64,000 nt of DNA from Saccharopolyspora flava (GCF_900116135.1 NZ_FOZX01000013.1:62001-126000); one strand, 5' to 3'. Shown: positions 33,227 to 42,245, counted from the first letter of the stretch. Made by a program: numbers and translations. The notes: generated by a model not told the origin, from the sequence alone.

Positions 33227-34435
33227 TTAGATGCGTTCGAAGATCGCTGCTAGGCCTTGGCCTCCTCCGATGCACATGGTTTCGAGGCCGTAGCGGGCGT
33301 TGCGGCGGTGCATCTCTCGGGAGAGGGTCGCCAGGATGCGGCCGCCGGTGGCGCCGACCGGGTGGCCCAGCGAGATGCCCGAGCCGTTGACGTTGAGGCG
33401 GTCGAAGTCCGAGGGCTTGAACTCCCACTCGCGGGTGCAGGCCAGCACCTGCGCGGCGAAGGCCTCGTTGAGCTCGATCAGGTCCACATCGGCCAGACCG
33501 ATCCCGGCGCGCTGCAGCGCCTTGGCCGTGGCCGGCACCGGACCGATGCCCATCGTGCGCGGCGGCACGCCCGCGCGCGCCCACGACACGAGCTTCACCA
33601 GCGGGCGCAGCCCCAGCTCGGCGGCCCGCTCCGGGGTGGTGACCACGCAGATCGCGGCCGCGTCGTTCTGGCCGCTGGCGTTGCCCGCGGTCACCGTGGC
33701 CTCCGGGTCGTTCTTGCCCAGCACCGGCTTGAGCGAGGCCAGCTGCTCCAGGGTGGTGTCCGGGCGCGGGTGCTCGTCGGCGTCGACCACGACGTCGCCC
33801 TTGCGGGACCGCACCGTCACCGGCACCAGCTCGTCGTCGAAGCGCCCGGCCCGCTTGGCCTCGTCCGCGCGCTGCTGCGAGCGCACCGCGAGCTCGTCCT
33901 GCTCCTCGCGCGGGATGCCGTACTCGCGGCGCAGGTTCTCGGCGGTCTCCAGCATCCCGCCCGGCACCGGGTGGTTCTTGCCGCCTGCGGTGGTGCGGCC
34001 GCGAGCCAGCGAGTCGTGCAGCTCCAGGCCGCTGCCGCGAATGCCCCAGCGGGCCTCGGTGGTGTAGAACGGCGCGCTGCTCATCGCCTCCGCGCCCCCG
34101 GCCAGGACCACGTCGCTGACCCCGGTCTGCACCTGCATCGCGGCGTCGACGACGGCCTGCAGGCCGGAGCCGCAGCGGCGGTCGATCTGGGTGCCGCCGA
34201 CCTCCACCGGCAGCCCGGCGTCGAGCGCGGCGACCCGGCCGATCGCCGGAGCGTCCGAGGTGGGGTAGCAGTGGCCGAGGATGACCTCGTCGATCGCCTC
34301 CCCGGGCAGGCCCGTGCGCTCCAGCAGACCCCGGATCGCGGTGGCGGCGAGCTCGACCGCCGACACCGTCTTGAACACCCCGCCGAACCGGCCGATCGGG
34401 GTCCGCAGCGGCTCGCAGATCACCGCTTCGCGCAT
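33227..34435 (-). CDS. Acetyl-CoA acetyltransferase (thiolase)
   Basis: 402 residues. Active-site Cys88 in IDRRCGSGLQ, the GHP histidine in GISLGHPVGATGG, the second Cys in CIGGGQGLA, and NEAFAAQV. Condenses two acetyl-CoA or cleaves 3-ketoacyl-CoA. AAGGAG before the ATG. Divergent from a 3-hydroxyacyl-CoA dehydrogenase, so the two probably act in the same beta-oxidation or hydroxybutyrate route. Direction of reaction cannot be told from sequence. Confidence 0.92.
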   Translation of the reverse strand: MREAVICEPLRTPIGRFGGVFKTVSAVELAATAIRGLLERTGLPGEAIDEVILGHCYPTSDAPAIGRVAALDAGLPVEVGGTQIDRRCGSGLQAVVDAAMQVQTGVSDVVLAGGAEAMSSAPFYTTEARWGIRGSGLELHDSLARGRTTAGGKNHPVPGGMLETAENLRREYGIPREEQDELAVRSQQRADEAKRAGRFDDELVPVTVRSRKGDVVVDADEHPRPDTTLEQLASLKPVLGKNDPEATVTAGNASGQNDAAAICVVTTPERAAELGLRPLVKLVSWARAGVPPRTMGIGPVPATAKALQRAGIGLADVDLIELNEAFAAQVLACTREWEFKPSDFDRLNVNGSGISLGHPVGATGGRILATLSREMHRRNARYGLETMCIGGGQGLAAIFERI

Positions 34436-34630
34436 GGCTCGCTCCTTCACGTTGGCACGCAGCCGTTTCCGGCGTCGTCCTGTCGTTGGTAGCACAGCGC
34501 GGAGCCCGATCGTAAGCAGCGCGGATTAAGTCGCGTCCTGTCTCACCGGGGTCGCAATTCGGTATTGGACGCTCTCGGCGGGGGCGTGGGAAGCTGATAG
34601 GAACCGGTGTCGCCAACGAAGGAGTCGATC

Positions 34631-36157
34631 ATGCTGCCGGGCGAGTGGGCGGAGCGCGTGAGCACCGTGCGAGTGATCGGCACCGGCGTGATGGGGCGCG
34701 GCATCGCCCAGATCTGCGCGGCCGCCGGCATCGCGGTGCAGCTCGCCGACGCGCGCCCCGAGGCCGTGAGCTCGGCCGTCACCGAGATCGGGCGGATGTA
34801 CGACAAGCTCGTCGGCAAGGGCCGGATGAGCGCCGAGCAGGCCGAGGCCGCCACCGGCAGGCTCGTGCCGCTCGCCGACCCGCTGGCCCCCGCCGACTGC
34901 GACCTGGTCGTCGAAGCCGTCCGCGAGGACCTGCCGACCAAGCGGGAGCTGTTCGCGGCGCTGGAGAGCGCCGTCCCGCAGCACGTCGTGTTCGCCACCA
35001 ACACCAGCTCGCTGCAGGTCACCTCGATCGCCACCGCCCTGCGCGACCCGAGCCGCCTGGCGGGCCTGCACTTCTTCAACCCGGTGCCGCTGATGCGGCT
35101 GGTCGAGGTGATTCCCGGCGCGCGCACGGCCCCGGAGCTGCCGGAGGTGCTGACCGCGCTGGTCCGCAGGCTCGGCCACACGCCGGTGCGCGCCACCGAC
35201 ACACCGGGCTTCCTGGTCAACCACGCCGGGCGCGGGCTGATCACCGAGTCGCTGCAGATCCTGGCCGAGGACCTGGCCGCTCCCGAGGACGTCGACCGCA
35301 TCGCCCGCGACGTGCTCGGCCTCCGGATGGGCCCGTTCGAGCTGATGGACCTCACGGCGCTGGACGTGACCCACCCGGCGATGGAGAGCATCTTCGCCGG
35401 CTACTACGGCGACCCCAGGCTGCGGCCCTCGCCGATCACCCGGTCCCGGCTGGAGGCCGGACTGCTCGGGCGCAAGACGGGGGAGGGGTTCTACCGCTAC
35501 GAGGACGGCGTCAAGCGGGAACGTCCCGAACCGGCCGCGCCGCAGCTCACCGACCGGCCGGTGTGGTGCGACGACACCGCGCTGCTGGACTCGCTGGCCG
35601 CGGCGGGCGTGCCCGTCGACCGCGGCGAGGAACCCGGCGAGTCGGCGATCGCGCTGGTCACGCCCTACGGCCACAGCGCGGCCTCGGCGGCCCTGTCGGC
35701 CCGGTTGCCCGCCGAGCGGGTCTGCGGCGTCGACCCGCTGAGCACCGCCGAGCGGTGCGTGCTGACCGTGCACCCGGCCACCGACCGGGACGTGGCGCGC
35801 GCGGCGTGGGCGGCGCTGGCCGCCACCGGGCGCGCGGTGACCATCGTGCGCGACGGTCCCGGCATGGTCGCCCAGCGGCTGCTCGCCGCGATCGTCAACA
35901 CCAGCTGCTTCATCGCCGAGCAGCGCCTGGCCACCCCGGAGGACATCGACACCGCCGTGCGACTCGCCCTCGGCTACCCGCGCGGCCCGCTGGAATGGGG
36001 CGAGCAGGTGGGCACGCGGCGGATCCTGACCGTCCTGCGCGCCCTGCACTCGGCCACCGGCGACCCGCGCTACCGGCCCAGCCGCTGGCTGGTCGAACGA
36101 GCCGACCTGGGTCTCCCGCTCAACCAGACCGGCACCACGGTCACCGACGTGCTCTAG
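34631..36157 (+). CDS. 3-hydroxyacyl-CoA dehydrogenase (PaaH type, duplicated C-domain)
   Basis: 508 residues. NAD-binding motif VRVIGTGVMGRGIAQICAAA, LHFFNPVPLMRLVEV with the catalytic His, DTPGFLVNHAGRGLI, a first 3HCDH C-domain (GPFELMDL) and a second copy at the end (LGYPRGPLEWGEQVG), as in PaaH/FadB2-like proteins of ~500 residues. Oxidises 3-hydroxyacyl-CoA to 3-ketoacyl-CoA with NAD, the substrate of the divergent thiolase. ATG at 34631 has AAGGAG seven bases upstream. Confidence 0.92.
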   Translation: MLPGEWAERVSTVRVIGTGVMGRGIAQICAAAGIAVQLADARPEAVSSAVTEIGRMYDKLVGKGRMSAEQAEAATGRLVPLADPLAPADCDLVVEAVREDLPTKRELFAALESAVPQHVVFATNTSSLQVTSIATALRDPSRLAGLHFFNPVPLMRLVEVIPGARTAPELPEVLTALVRRLGHTPVRATDTPGFLVNHAGRGLITESLQILAEDLAAPEDVDRIARDVLGLRMGPFELMDLTALDVTHPAMESIFAGYYGDPRLRPSPITRSRLEAGLLGRKTGEGFYRYEDGVKRERPEPAAPQLTDRPVWCDDTALLDSLAAAGVPVDRGEEPGESAIALVTPYGHSAASAALSARLPAERVCGVDPLSTAERCVLTVHPATDRDVARAAWAALAATGRAVTIVRDGPGMVAQRLLAAIVNTSCFIAEQRLATPEDIDTAVRLALGYPRGPLEWGEQVGTRRILTVLRALHSATGDPRYRPSRWLVERADLGLPLNQTGTTVTDVL

Positions 36158-36216
36158 AAACCGGCGAACGCGGTTTCGCTACCCGCACCACCACGCGAAA
36201 CGACCACGGGGACGGG

Positions 36217-36696
36217 TCACTCCTCAGGAGTGTTGGCCTCGCGGAGGGTGCGCATGGCTTGTGCCAGCGCCAGGGAATCGGTCTTGCCGAGCGGGGCGAG
36301 GACGTGTTCGCGCAGGACCTGGGCACAGGTCTCGCGGGCGCGGTTGGCGACCTCGAGGCCGTGCTCGGTGAGCTCGGCGTAGGTGACCCGGCGGTCGGTC
36401 TCGCTCGGGACCCGGCGGATGAGGTCGGCCTTGGCCAGCCGGTCGGCGACCTTGGTGAAGCCGCCGCTGCTCAGCGCCGCTTCGCGGGCCAGCTTGGTCA
36501 TCGGCATCCGGTTGTCGGGTGAGCGCACCAATCGGATGAGGATGTCGAACGACGCCATCGGCAGCCCGTATCCCTCCATGATCGCGGCCGCCAGCTTCTC
36601 AGCCGTGACGTGGTAGCCCTCGATGACCAGGCCCCACCAGGTGACGATCTCGTCGTCGTCGACGGCGGCACTGTCCGGACTGATCGCCTCGCTCAA
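36217..36696 (-). CDS. MarR-family transcriptional regulator
   Basis: 159 residues: wHTH MTKLAREAALSSGGFTKVADRLAKADLIRR with the wing SETDRRVTYAELTEHG. TTG start with AAGGAG upstream. Divergent from wrbA across a region holding a 14-bp inverted repeat, so it probably represses wrbA and itself, with release by quinone-like or oxidative ligands (inference). Confidence 0.87.
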   Translation of the reverse strand: MSEAISPDSAAVDDDEIVTWWGLVIEGYHVTAEKLAAAIMEGYGLPMASFDILIRLVRSPDNRMPMTKLAREAALSSGGFTKVADRLAKADLIRRVPSETDRRVTYAELTEHGLEVANRARETCAQVLREHVLAPLGKTDSLALAQAMRTLREANTPEE

Positions 36697-36763
36697 CGCA
36701 ACGCTCCTTCACTGCGGTCTTGTGAGATCCATGCTACACGAAAGAGATTTTCCGGAAAGTCGC

Positions 36764-36803
36764 TTGCGCGGAAGACATCTCCCCGATATTGTCTTCCGCG
36801 TAA
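36764..36803. promoter_or_regulatory. MarR operator candidate between marR-like gene and wrbA
   Basis: TTGCGCGGAAGACA (36764-36777) and TGTCTTCCGCGTAA (36790-36803): 13 of 14 bp inverted. An additional palindrome TTTCCGGAAA lies at about 36749-36758, and AAGAGAT is repeated beside both. Confidence 0.55.
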
Positions 36804-36852
36804 GAGATCGACCGAGCCGGACGATCCGCCGTGTGAACAGGAGTTTTGGATC

Positions 36853-37464
36853 GTGAGCAACGCCGTCAAGGTCAGCGTCATCTACTACTCGTCCACCGGG
36901 ATCGGTGCGGAGATCGCCAACACCCTGGTCGCCGAGGCTGAAGCGGCGGGCGCCGAGGTGCGGCTGCGTCGCGTCCCGGAGCTCGCTCCCGATGCCGCCA
37001 TCGACAGCAACCCCGCGTGGCGCGCCAACGTCGAGGCCACCCGCTCGGTTCCGGAGGCCACGCCCGACGACGTCGTGTGGGCCGACGCGGTGATCTTCGG
37101 TTCGCCGACCCGCTTCGGCAACATCGCCGCCCAGCTCAAGCAGTACATCGACACCCTCGGCGGCCAGTGGGCCCAGGGCAAGCTCGCCGACAAGGTCTAC
37201 AGCGGCTTCACCTCCAGCTCCACCGCCCACGGCGGCCAGGAGTCCACGCTGCTGGCGCTGTACAACACCATCCACCACTTCGGCGGCATCGTGGTCGCGC
37301 CCGGGTACACCGACGGCAGCAAGTTCGTCGACGGCAACCCCTACGGCACCAGCCACGTCGACGCCCAGGGTGAGAACAAGGTCGACGACGTCACCCGCGC
37401 CGCCGCCTCCGTCCAGGCCCGCCGCGTCGTCAAGGTCGCCCGCGCCCTGAAGAACGGCGCGTGA
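36853..37464 (+). CDS. wrbA: NAD(P)H:quinone oxidoreductase WrbA
   Basis: 203 residues, flavodoxin-like. IYYSSTGIGAEIANTL (FMN phosphate loop), FGSPTRFGNIAAQLKQ, KVYSGFTSSSTAHGGQE and HHFGGIVVAPGYT are WrbA hallmarks. Two-electron reduction of quinones avoids semiquinone stress. GTG start with AGGAG nine bases upstream. Controlled probably by the divergent MarR protein. Confidence 0.92.
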   Translation: MSNAVKVSVIYYSSTGIGAEIANTLVAEAEAAGAEVRLRRVPELAPDAAIDSNPAWRANVEATRSVPEATPDDVVWADAVIFGSPTRFGNIAAQLKQYIDTLGGQWAQGKLADKVYSGFTSSSTAHGGQESTLLALYNTIHHFGGIVVAPGYTDGSKFVDGNPYGTSHVDAQGENKVDDVTRAAASVQARRVVKVARALKNGA

Positions 37465-37603
37465 CGACCCGCAGTCCACTGTGAGGGGGGAGTGGAGGGC
37501 GTCTTCCCGCCGATAGGCGTCCCGTCGATCTCGCGCCGAACGATTCCTTGAGGGGGGAACCGGACGAGCGCGGATCTTCGGGTGGCGGGGAGGCGCCCTC
37601 CTC

Positions 37604-38266
37604 CTATGCCCGCTCCGCGATGGCCGAGAGCACCAGCCCGTCGCGGACCAGCCAGCGGCCGGTGAAGCCTGTCAGCCCGGCCGCGGTCTTGTGCAGCCGC
37701 GCGGTGAACGTCCCGGTGGCGAACCTGGCCGCACCGTCTCCCGGGGCGAACTCCAGCGTCGCGTCCTCGAACCCGAGCCACTCGCCGGTGATCGGGTACC
37801 ACGTCTTGTAGACCGATTCCTTGCAGCTGAACAGGAGCCGGTCCCACCGCGTTCCCGGCTCGCGCTCGCCCAGCTCCGCGACGTGCTCGCGCTCCTCCGG
37901 TCGGGAGACGACCTCCAGCACGCCCTCGGGCAGCGGCTGGTGCGGCTCCGCGTCGATGCCCACCGAACGCACCTCGCCGTCGCGGGCCACCGCCGCGCCC
38001 CGGTAGCCGGCGCAGTGCGTGATGCTGCCGACCAGCCCCGGCGGCCACACCGGCGCCCCGCGTTCGCCCCGCGGCAGCGCGACCGGCGGCACGCCCAGCT
38101 CCCGCATCGCCCGGTGCGCGCACCAGCGCCCGCTGGTGAACTCCAGGCGTCGCTTGGTAACGGCTTTCGCGATCTCGGCCGCTTCGGCCTCGAACAACCT
38201 CGCCTCGGGCGGGTCGTCGAAGGTCTCGGCCGTGGCCACCTCGGCGGGCAGGAGCTCCTCGATCAC
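37604..38266 (-). CDS. 4'-phosphopantetheinyl transferase (EntD/Sfp type)
   Basis: 220 residues. Motifs: FTSGRWCAHRAMRELG, SITHCAGYRGAAVA, VGIDAEPHQPLP (metal-binding Asp/Glu) and LLFSCKESVYKTWYP (Glu/Lys). Transfers the phosphopantetheine arm of CoA to carrier proteins; EntD-type enzymes usually serve NRPS/PKS secondary metabolism. No carrier-protein gene is present here, so it may serve clusters elsewhere. GTG start with a weak ribosome site. Confidence 0.9.
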   Translation of the reverse strand: MIEELLPAEVATAETFDDPPEARLFEAEAAEIAKAVTKRRLEFTSGRWCAHRAMRELGVPPVALPRGERGAPVWPPGLVGSITHCAGYRGAAVARDGEVRSVGIDAEPHQPLPEGVLEVVSRPEEREHVAELGEREPGTRWDRLLFSCKESVYKTWYPITGEWLGFEDATLEFAPGDGAARFATGTFTARLHKTAAGLTGFTGRWLVRDGLVLSAIAERA

Positions 38267-38371
38267 CTCGCCAAACTAGCTCACCCGGTCGCTGACCAGG
38301 ACGGACGCCGGATGTTCCCACGATGTGGGGCGGGCTTCCACCGCTCGTGCGGTCCGGCTACCGTCGTCGTC

Positions 38372-38449
38372 ATGATCCGGTCCGTGCCACTGACGATCCG
38401 GGGCCACGTCGACTTCTCCCGCGTGTCCTCGGCGCTCTGTCGCGCCTGA
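38372..38449 (+). CDS. Cysteine-type leader peptide upstream of the SsuCB-like transporter
   Basis: 25-codon frame (MIRSVPLTIRGHVDFSRVSS then ALCRA). It shares R-x-HVDF-x-x-V ... CR-[AS]-stop with the ssuE leader, and likewise uses the rare TGT Cys codon three codons from the stop. A TACCGT -10-like element 7 bases upstream suggests a leaderless start. A 9-bp GC-rich hairpin follows. Interpreted as a cysteine-responsive attenuator of the sulfonate/sulfur ABC genes. Confidence 0.75.
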   Translation: MIRSVPLTIRGHVDFSRVSSALCRA

Positions 38450-38476
38450 CCTCCTCTCCCGCCTTCCCCCGCACGT

Positions 38477-38506
38477 CCTCCGCCGCTGAACGCTCACCGG
38501 CGGAGG
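38477..38506 (+). promoter_or_regulatory. Attenuator hairpin after leader peptide
   Basis: CCTCCGCCG (38477-38485) / CGGCGGAGG (38498-38506), 12-base loop, between leader stop (38449) and the permease start (38541). The 3' arm contains GGAGG, so alternative folding could also act at translation level. Confidence 0.5.
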
Positions 38507-38540
38507 CCTCCGGATGCCCGCCCACGCTCGTGGAGCCCTC

Positions 38541-39386
38541 ATGACCACACACCTCACACCCGTGCCGACGGGTGAGCAGATCGCCGTCACGCGGGTGCGC
38601 ACCCGCACCGCGCGGCGCGAATCCCGCATCCCCCGATGGACTTTCAAGCTGATCAGCCCGATCGCCCTGGTCGCGCTGTGGCAGGTGCTCAGCGCCACCG
38701 GCGTGCTCAGCGACGACACCCTCGCCTCACCGGCCACCGTGGTGGAGACCGGTGGTGAGCTGTTCGCCGAAGGCCGCCTGCAGGAGGCCATCGCCGTGTC
38801 GCTGCAGCGCGTGGGCGCCGGCCTGGCCATCGGCGTGGTGGCCGCGACGGTGCTGGCCACGCTGTCCGGGCTGTTCCGGCGCGGCGAGGACCTCATCGAC
38901 GCGCCCATGCAGATGCTGCGCACCGTCCCGGTGATCGGCCTGATCCCGCTGCTGATCATCTGGTTCGGCATCGGCGAGGAACCCAAGATCGTGCTGATCG
39001 CGCTCGCGGTGACCTTCCCGCTGTACATGAACATCTACGGCGGCATCCGCAACGTCGACGCCGGACTGGTCGAAGCCGCCAAGACCCTCGGACTCGGGCC
39101 GCTGGCGCAGGTGCGGCACGTGATCCTGCCCGCCGCGATGCCCAACGCGCTGGTCGGACTGCGCTACTCGCTCGGATCCGCCTGGCTGGCACTGGTCTTC
39201 GGCGAGACGATCAACGCCACCGCCGGCATCGGCTACGAGATGAACACCGCGCGCGAGTTCTTCCAGACCGACGTGATCGTGGTCTGCCTCGTGCTCTACG
39301 CCCTGCTCGGCCTCATCGCCGACTTCATCGTTCGCGGACTGGAAAGGGTGGTGCTGGCATGGCGACCGGCGTTCAGCGGGAAGTGA
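38541..39386 (+). CDS. ssuC: ABC transporter permease, sulfonate/taurine (SsuC/TauC) type
   Basis: 281 residues with about six TM helices and the permease EAA-like motif EAAKTLGLGPLAQVRHVILP. RTVPVIGLIPLLIIWFGIGE and GYEMNTAREFFQTD are typical of the nitrate/sulfonate/taurine (SsuC/TauC) family. Start ATG at 38541 with GGAG six bases upstream. Its 3' end overlaps the ATPase by 28 bp. The leader peptide upstream supports a sulfur-source substrate. No substrate-binding protein gene is nearby. Confidence 0.85.
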   Translation: MTTHLTPVPTGEQIAVTRVRTRTARRESRIPRWTFKLISPIALVALWQVLSATGVLSDDTLASPATVVETGGELFAEGRLQEAIAVSLQRVGAGLAIGVVAATVLATLSGLFRRGEDLIDAPMQMLRTVPVIGLIPLLIIWFGIGEEPKIVLIALAVTFPLYMNIYGGIRNVDAGLVEAAKTLGLGPLAQVRHVILPAAMPNALVGLRYSLGSAWLALVFGETINATAGIGYEMNTAREFFQTDVIVVCLVLYALLGLIADFIVRGLERVVLAWRPAFSGK

Positions 39387-40078
39387 CCGCCAAACCTGCT
39401 GTCGTGCGCGGGCTCTCGCGCAGCTTCGGCGAGCGGACCGTGCTCGACCGCCTCGACCTGGACATCGAGCCCGGGCAGTTCGTCGCGCTGCTCGGCCCCA
39501 GCGGCTGCGGGAAGTCGACCCTGCTGCGCATCCTCGCCGACCTCGACCAGGAGGTCACCGGGGACGTCGAGGTCGCCGAGCGGCGGGCGGTGGCCTTCCA
39601 GGCCCCGCGCCTGATGCCGTGGAAGCGCGTGTGGCACAACGTCGTTCTCGGGCTGCCCGGACGGCCGGACAAGCAGCGCGCCGTCGCCGCCCTCGAGGAG
39701 GTCGGCCTCGGCCACCGGGTCGACGTCTGGCCCAAGGTGCTCTCCGGCGGCGAGGCCCAGCGCACCTCGCTGGCCCGCGCCCTGGTGCGCGAGCCCGACC
39801 TGCTGCTGCTCGACGAGCCGTTCTCCGCGCTCGACGCCCTCACCCGGCTCAAGGCGCAGCACCTGGTCGGGGAGCTGTGGAAGCGGCACGGCTGCGCGAT
39901 CCTGCTGGTCACCCACGACGTGGAGGAGGCGCTGCTGCTCGCCGACCGCGTCCTGGTGATGCACGAGGGGCGCATCGGCTACGACCGGGTGCTGGACCTG
40001 CCGCGTCCTCGCGAGGTCGGCGACCCGGAGTTCGTGGCGTTGCGCGCCGAGCTGCTCGCGCGCCTCGGCGTCGAATGA
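39359..40078 (+). CDS. ssuB: ABC transporter ATPase, sulfonate (SsuB) type
   Basis: 239 residues. Walker A LLGPSGCGKSTLLRIL, Q-loop VAFQAPRLMPWKRV, signature VLSGGEAQRTSLARAL, Walker B LLLLDEPFSALD, H-loop LVTHDVEEAL. QAPRLMPW is typical of the nitrate/sulfonate/taurine group. Energises import through the overlapping SsuC-like permease. Converges with the FUSC gene, 7 bp apart. Confidence 0.87.
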   Translation: MATGVQREVTAKPAVVRGLSRSFGERTVLDRLDLDIEPGQFVALLGPSGCGKSTLLRILADLDQEVTGDVEVAERRAVAFQAPRLMPWKRVWHNVVLGLPGRPDKQRAVAALEEVGLGHRVDVWPKVLSGGEAQRTSLARALVREPDLLLLDEPFSALDALTRLKAQHLVGELWKRHGCAILLVTHDVEEALLLADRVLVMHEGRIGYDRVLDLPRPREVGDPEFVALRAELLARLGVE

Positions 40079-40085
40079 GCCCGCG

Positions 40086-41612
40086 TCACCGCGCGGGCGC
40101 GGTGGTGGCGGCGAGCATCCGGTAGGCGTCGTGCTCGCAGTCGAGCACCTCCTGGTCGCCGTGGTGCGGGCGCAGCGGCTCGCCCGCGGCGACCTGGTGC
40201 GCGTCGCGCAGCGCGAACACCGCGCGCACCAGGTCCTCCCGCGCCGCCGGATCACCGGGGGAGCGGCGCAGCTCGGCGGTGGCCCGGCGGGTGGTCTCCA
40301 GCGCCTCGCGCAGCCGCGCCCGGGCGCGCCGGTTGGTCAGCACCAGGCACACCAGCACGCCCAGCAACGCGCCGAAGAACGTCATGCCCACGCGTTCGGC
40401 GACCAGGTGCGGTCCCTCGCCCGGACTTCCCAGCGAGGCCAGGCACAGCGCCAGCGGGGTCGCGAAGGTCAGGCCCAGCCCGTAGTTGGCCATCACCACG
40501 AGCTCCGCGGCGACCTGGCAGGCGATGATCACCACCAGGATCGCGACCGGTGAGGGGTCGGCGGCGAAGATCCCCAGCGCCAGCAGGGAACCCGCCGCGG
40601 TGCCCGCGCTGCGCTGCAGGGCGCGTTGCCAGGTGGTCGCGGTGTTGTGCGACTGCAGCACCGAGCTCACCGACACCACCGCCCAGTAGGCGTGGTCGAG
40701 CTCGAACGTCGCGGCCAGCAGGCCGGTGACCAGCGAGGCCACCGCCATCCGCAGCGCGTTGGTGCGCAGCTCGGCGAACCGGGCGCCACCGGTGCGGACC
40801 GGGCGCGGCAGCGGATGCCGGTGCGCCGGAGCCGGCACCGCGCCGCGGCGCAGGCTCCGGCCCGCGGCGCGCAGCTCCTCGGCGCGCTCGGCGGGGTGGT
40901 GCAGCAGGTGCAGGGCGCGCGCCAGGTGCCCGCGCAACCGGATCGCGGTGCGCCCCCGCTTCGCGCGCAGCGCGGTGAGCGCCTGGTGCGCGGCGGCGTG
41001 CGCGCGGCGGCGCGACGCGTGCCCGGGCTCGTCGAGGTGGTCGGCGACGGCCAGCAGCGCCCGCGCGGTGGCCAGCCGGTGCGGGCCGGTCGGGTGCAGC
41101 AGGCCGCCGAGCATGGCCAGCAGGTACGACAGCAGCGCGGACGCGGCCGCCGCCGCGACGGCCACCGCGAGCCCCGACCACGTCTGCGGCGAGTACGCGG
41201 CCGCGCCCGCCGCGAAGACGAACATCAGCCCGGCGGGCGGGCCCAGCCGCAGCGCGTCGGCGAGGAGCTTGGACAGCGTCGCCACGCCCGCCAGGACCAC
41301 CACCTTGGTGAGACCACCGGCACCAGCTGCGGAGACCGCCGCTCCGGCGGCCACGCTCGCGGTGAGCCCGACCGCCACCACCGCCAGCAGCCACGCCCGG
41401 CGCCGGTAGGGATCGACCCGGCAGTACAGCGAGGTGAAGGCGCCCAACGCCGCGAACGGCGTCAGCTCCAGGTGCCCGGTCGTCACCAGCACCAGGATCG
41501 GCACCGCGTAGGAGACCCCGACCCGCAGCGCCGGTACCAGCACGCCGCCGAACATCGAGGTGATCCGCAGGGCGTCCCGGGTGCGCAAGGTCTGGAGCAA
41601 CGAACCGTTCAC
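40086..41612 (-). CDS. FUSC-family aromatic acid exporter-like membrane protein
   Basis: 508 residues with two sets of hydrophobic helices separated by a basic, His/Arg-rich cytoplasmic region, as in FUSC/YccS/AaeB-like proteins. FUSC-like segment: HAYWAVVSVSSVLQSHNT, RSAGTAAGSLLALGIF. GTG start. Divergent from a MarR gene with an AT-rich operator between the start codons; efflux of a phenolic or fatty compound under MarR control is likely (inference). Confidence 0.8.
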   Translation of the reverse strand: MNGSLLQTLRTRDALRITSMFGGVLVPALRVGVSYAVPILVLVTTGHLELTPFAALGAFTSLYCRVDPYRRRAWLLAVVAVGLTASVAAGAAVSAAGAGGLTKVVVLAGVATLSKLLADALRLGPPAGLMFVFAAGAAAYSPQTWSGLAVAVAAAAASALLSYLLAMLGGLLHPTGPHRLATARALLAVADHLDEPGHASRRRAHAAAHQALTALRAKRGRTAIRLRGHLARALHLLHHPAERAEELRAAGRSLRRGAVPAPAHRHPLPRPVRTGGARFAELRTNALRMAVASLVTGLLAATFELDHAYWAVVSVSSVLQSHNTATTWQRALQRSAGTAAGSLLALGIFAADPSPVAILVVIIACQVAAELVVMANYGLGLTFATPLALCLASLGSPGEGPHLVAERVGMTFFGALLGVLVCLVLTNRRARARLREALETTRRATAELRRSPGDPAAREDLVRAVFALRDAHQVAAGEPLRPHHGDQEVLDCEHDAYRMLAATTAPAR

Positions 41613-41614
41613 GA

Positions 41615-41638
41615 GTAAAATATTACCCGGTGTTTTAC
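41615..41638. promoter_or_regulatory. MarR operator between FUSC exporter and marR-like gene
   Basis: GTAAAATATTACCCGG followed by TGTTTTAC: GTAAAA/TTTTAC arms in a 24-bp element, strikingly AT-rich for this genome and lying 2 bp upstream of the FUSC start codon. Confidence 0.5.
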
Positions 41639-41656
41639 CCGTGAAGGAGTGTGGCC

Positions 41657-42142
41657 TTGGACGTCGTCGGACGGATCCGGGAGCAATGGCGCGAGCGGCA
41701 CCCCGACCTCGACCTCACGCCGATCGAGGTGATCGGACGGGTGCGCAGGCTGGCGGCGCTCACCGACCAGCGGCACGACGAGGACCTCGACGAGCTCGAG
41801 CTGTCGCGGATGGAGTTCGAGGTCCTCAGCGCCCTGCGGCGCGCCGGGGGAGCCCTGCGCCCGAGCAGGCTCACCAAGGAGATGCTGTCCTCGGGCGCGG
41901 CCACCACCAAGCGCCTCGCCCGGCTCGAGCGCGACGGGCTGATCACCCGGCACCCCTCCGCGCGGGACCGGCGCGAGGTCGACGTGCGGCTCACCGAGCG
42001 CGGCCGGGAGGTCATCGACCGCGTCTTCCCCGCCCAGCTGGACCGGGAGCGGGCGCTGCTGGAACCGCTCACCGACGACGAGCGGGCCCGGCTGGCCGAA
42101 CTGCTGGCCAAGGTCCTCGGGCCGCTCGAAGGAGCGGGGTGA
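41657..42142 (+). CDS. MarR-family transcriptional regulator
   Basis: 161 residues. wHTH: LRPSRLTKEMLSSGAATTKR, LARLERDGLITRH, wing RDRREVDVRLTERG. The TTG at 41657 is chosen because GGAG ends 7 bases upstream; the GTG at 41651 is only 1 base from it. Likely represses the divergent FUSC exporter and itself through 41615-41638. Confidence 0.87.
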   Translation: MDVVGRIREQWRERHPDLDLTPIEVIGRVRRLAALTDQRHDEDLDELELSRMEFEVLSALRRAGGALRPSRLTKEMLSSGAATTKRLARLERDGLITRHPSARDRREVDVRLTERGREVIDRVFPAQLDRERALLEPLTDDERARLAELLAKVLGPLEGAG

Positions 42143-42245
42143 ACGTCAACTCCTTCCCGGCGAGGCGGCTGCCGGATCCGGGTCGACGTGGGTTAAGGTT
42201 TTTCGGCTTTCACCGGGGGAATTCCCACGGCGCGGCGAACCCGGT

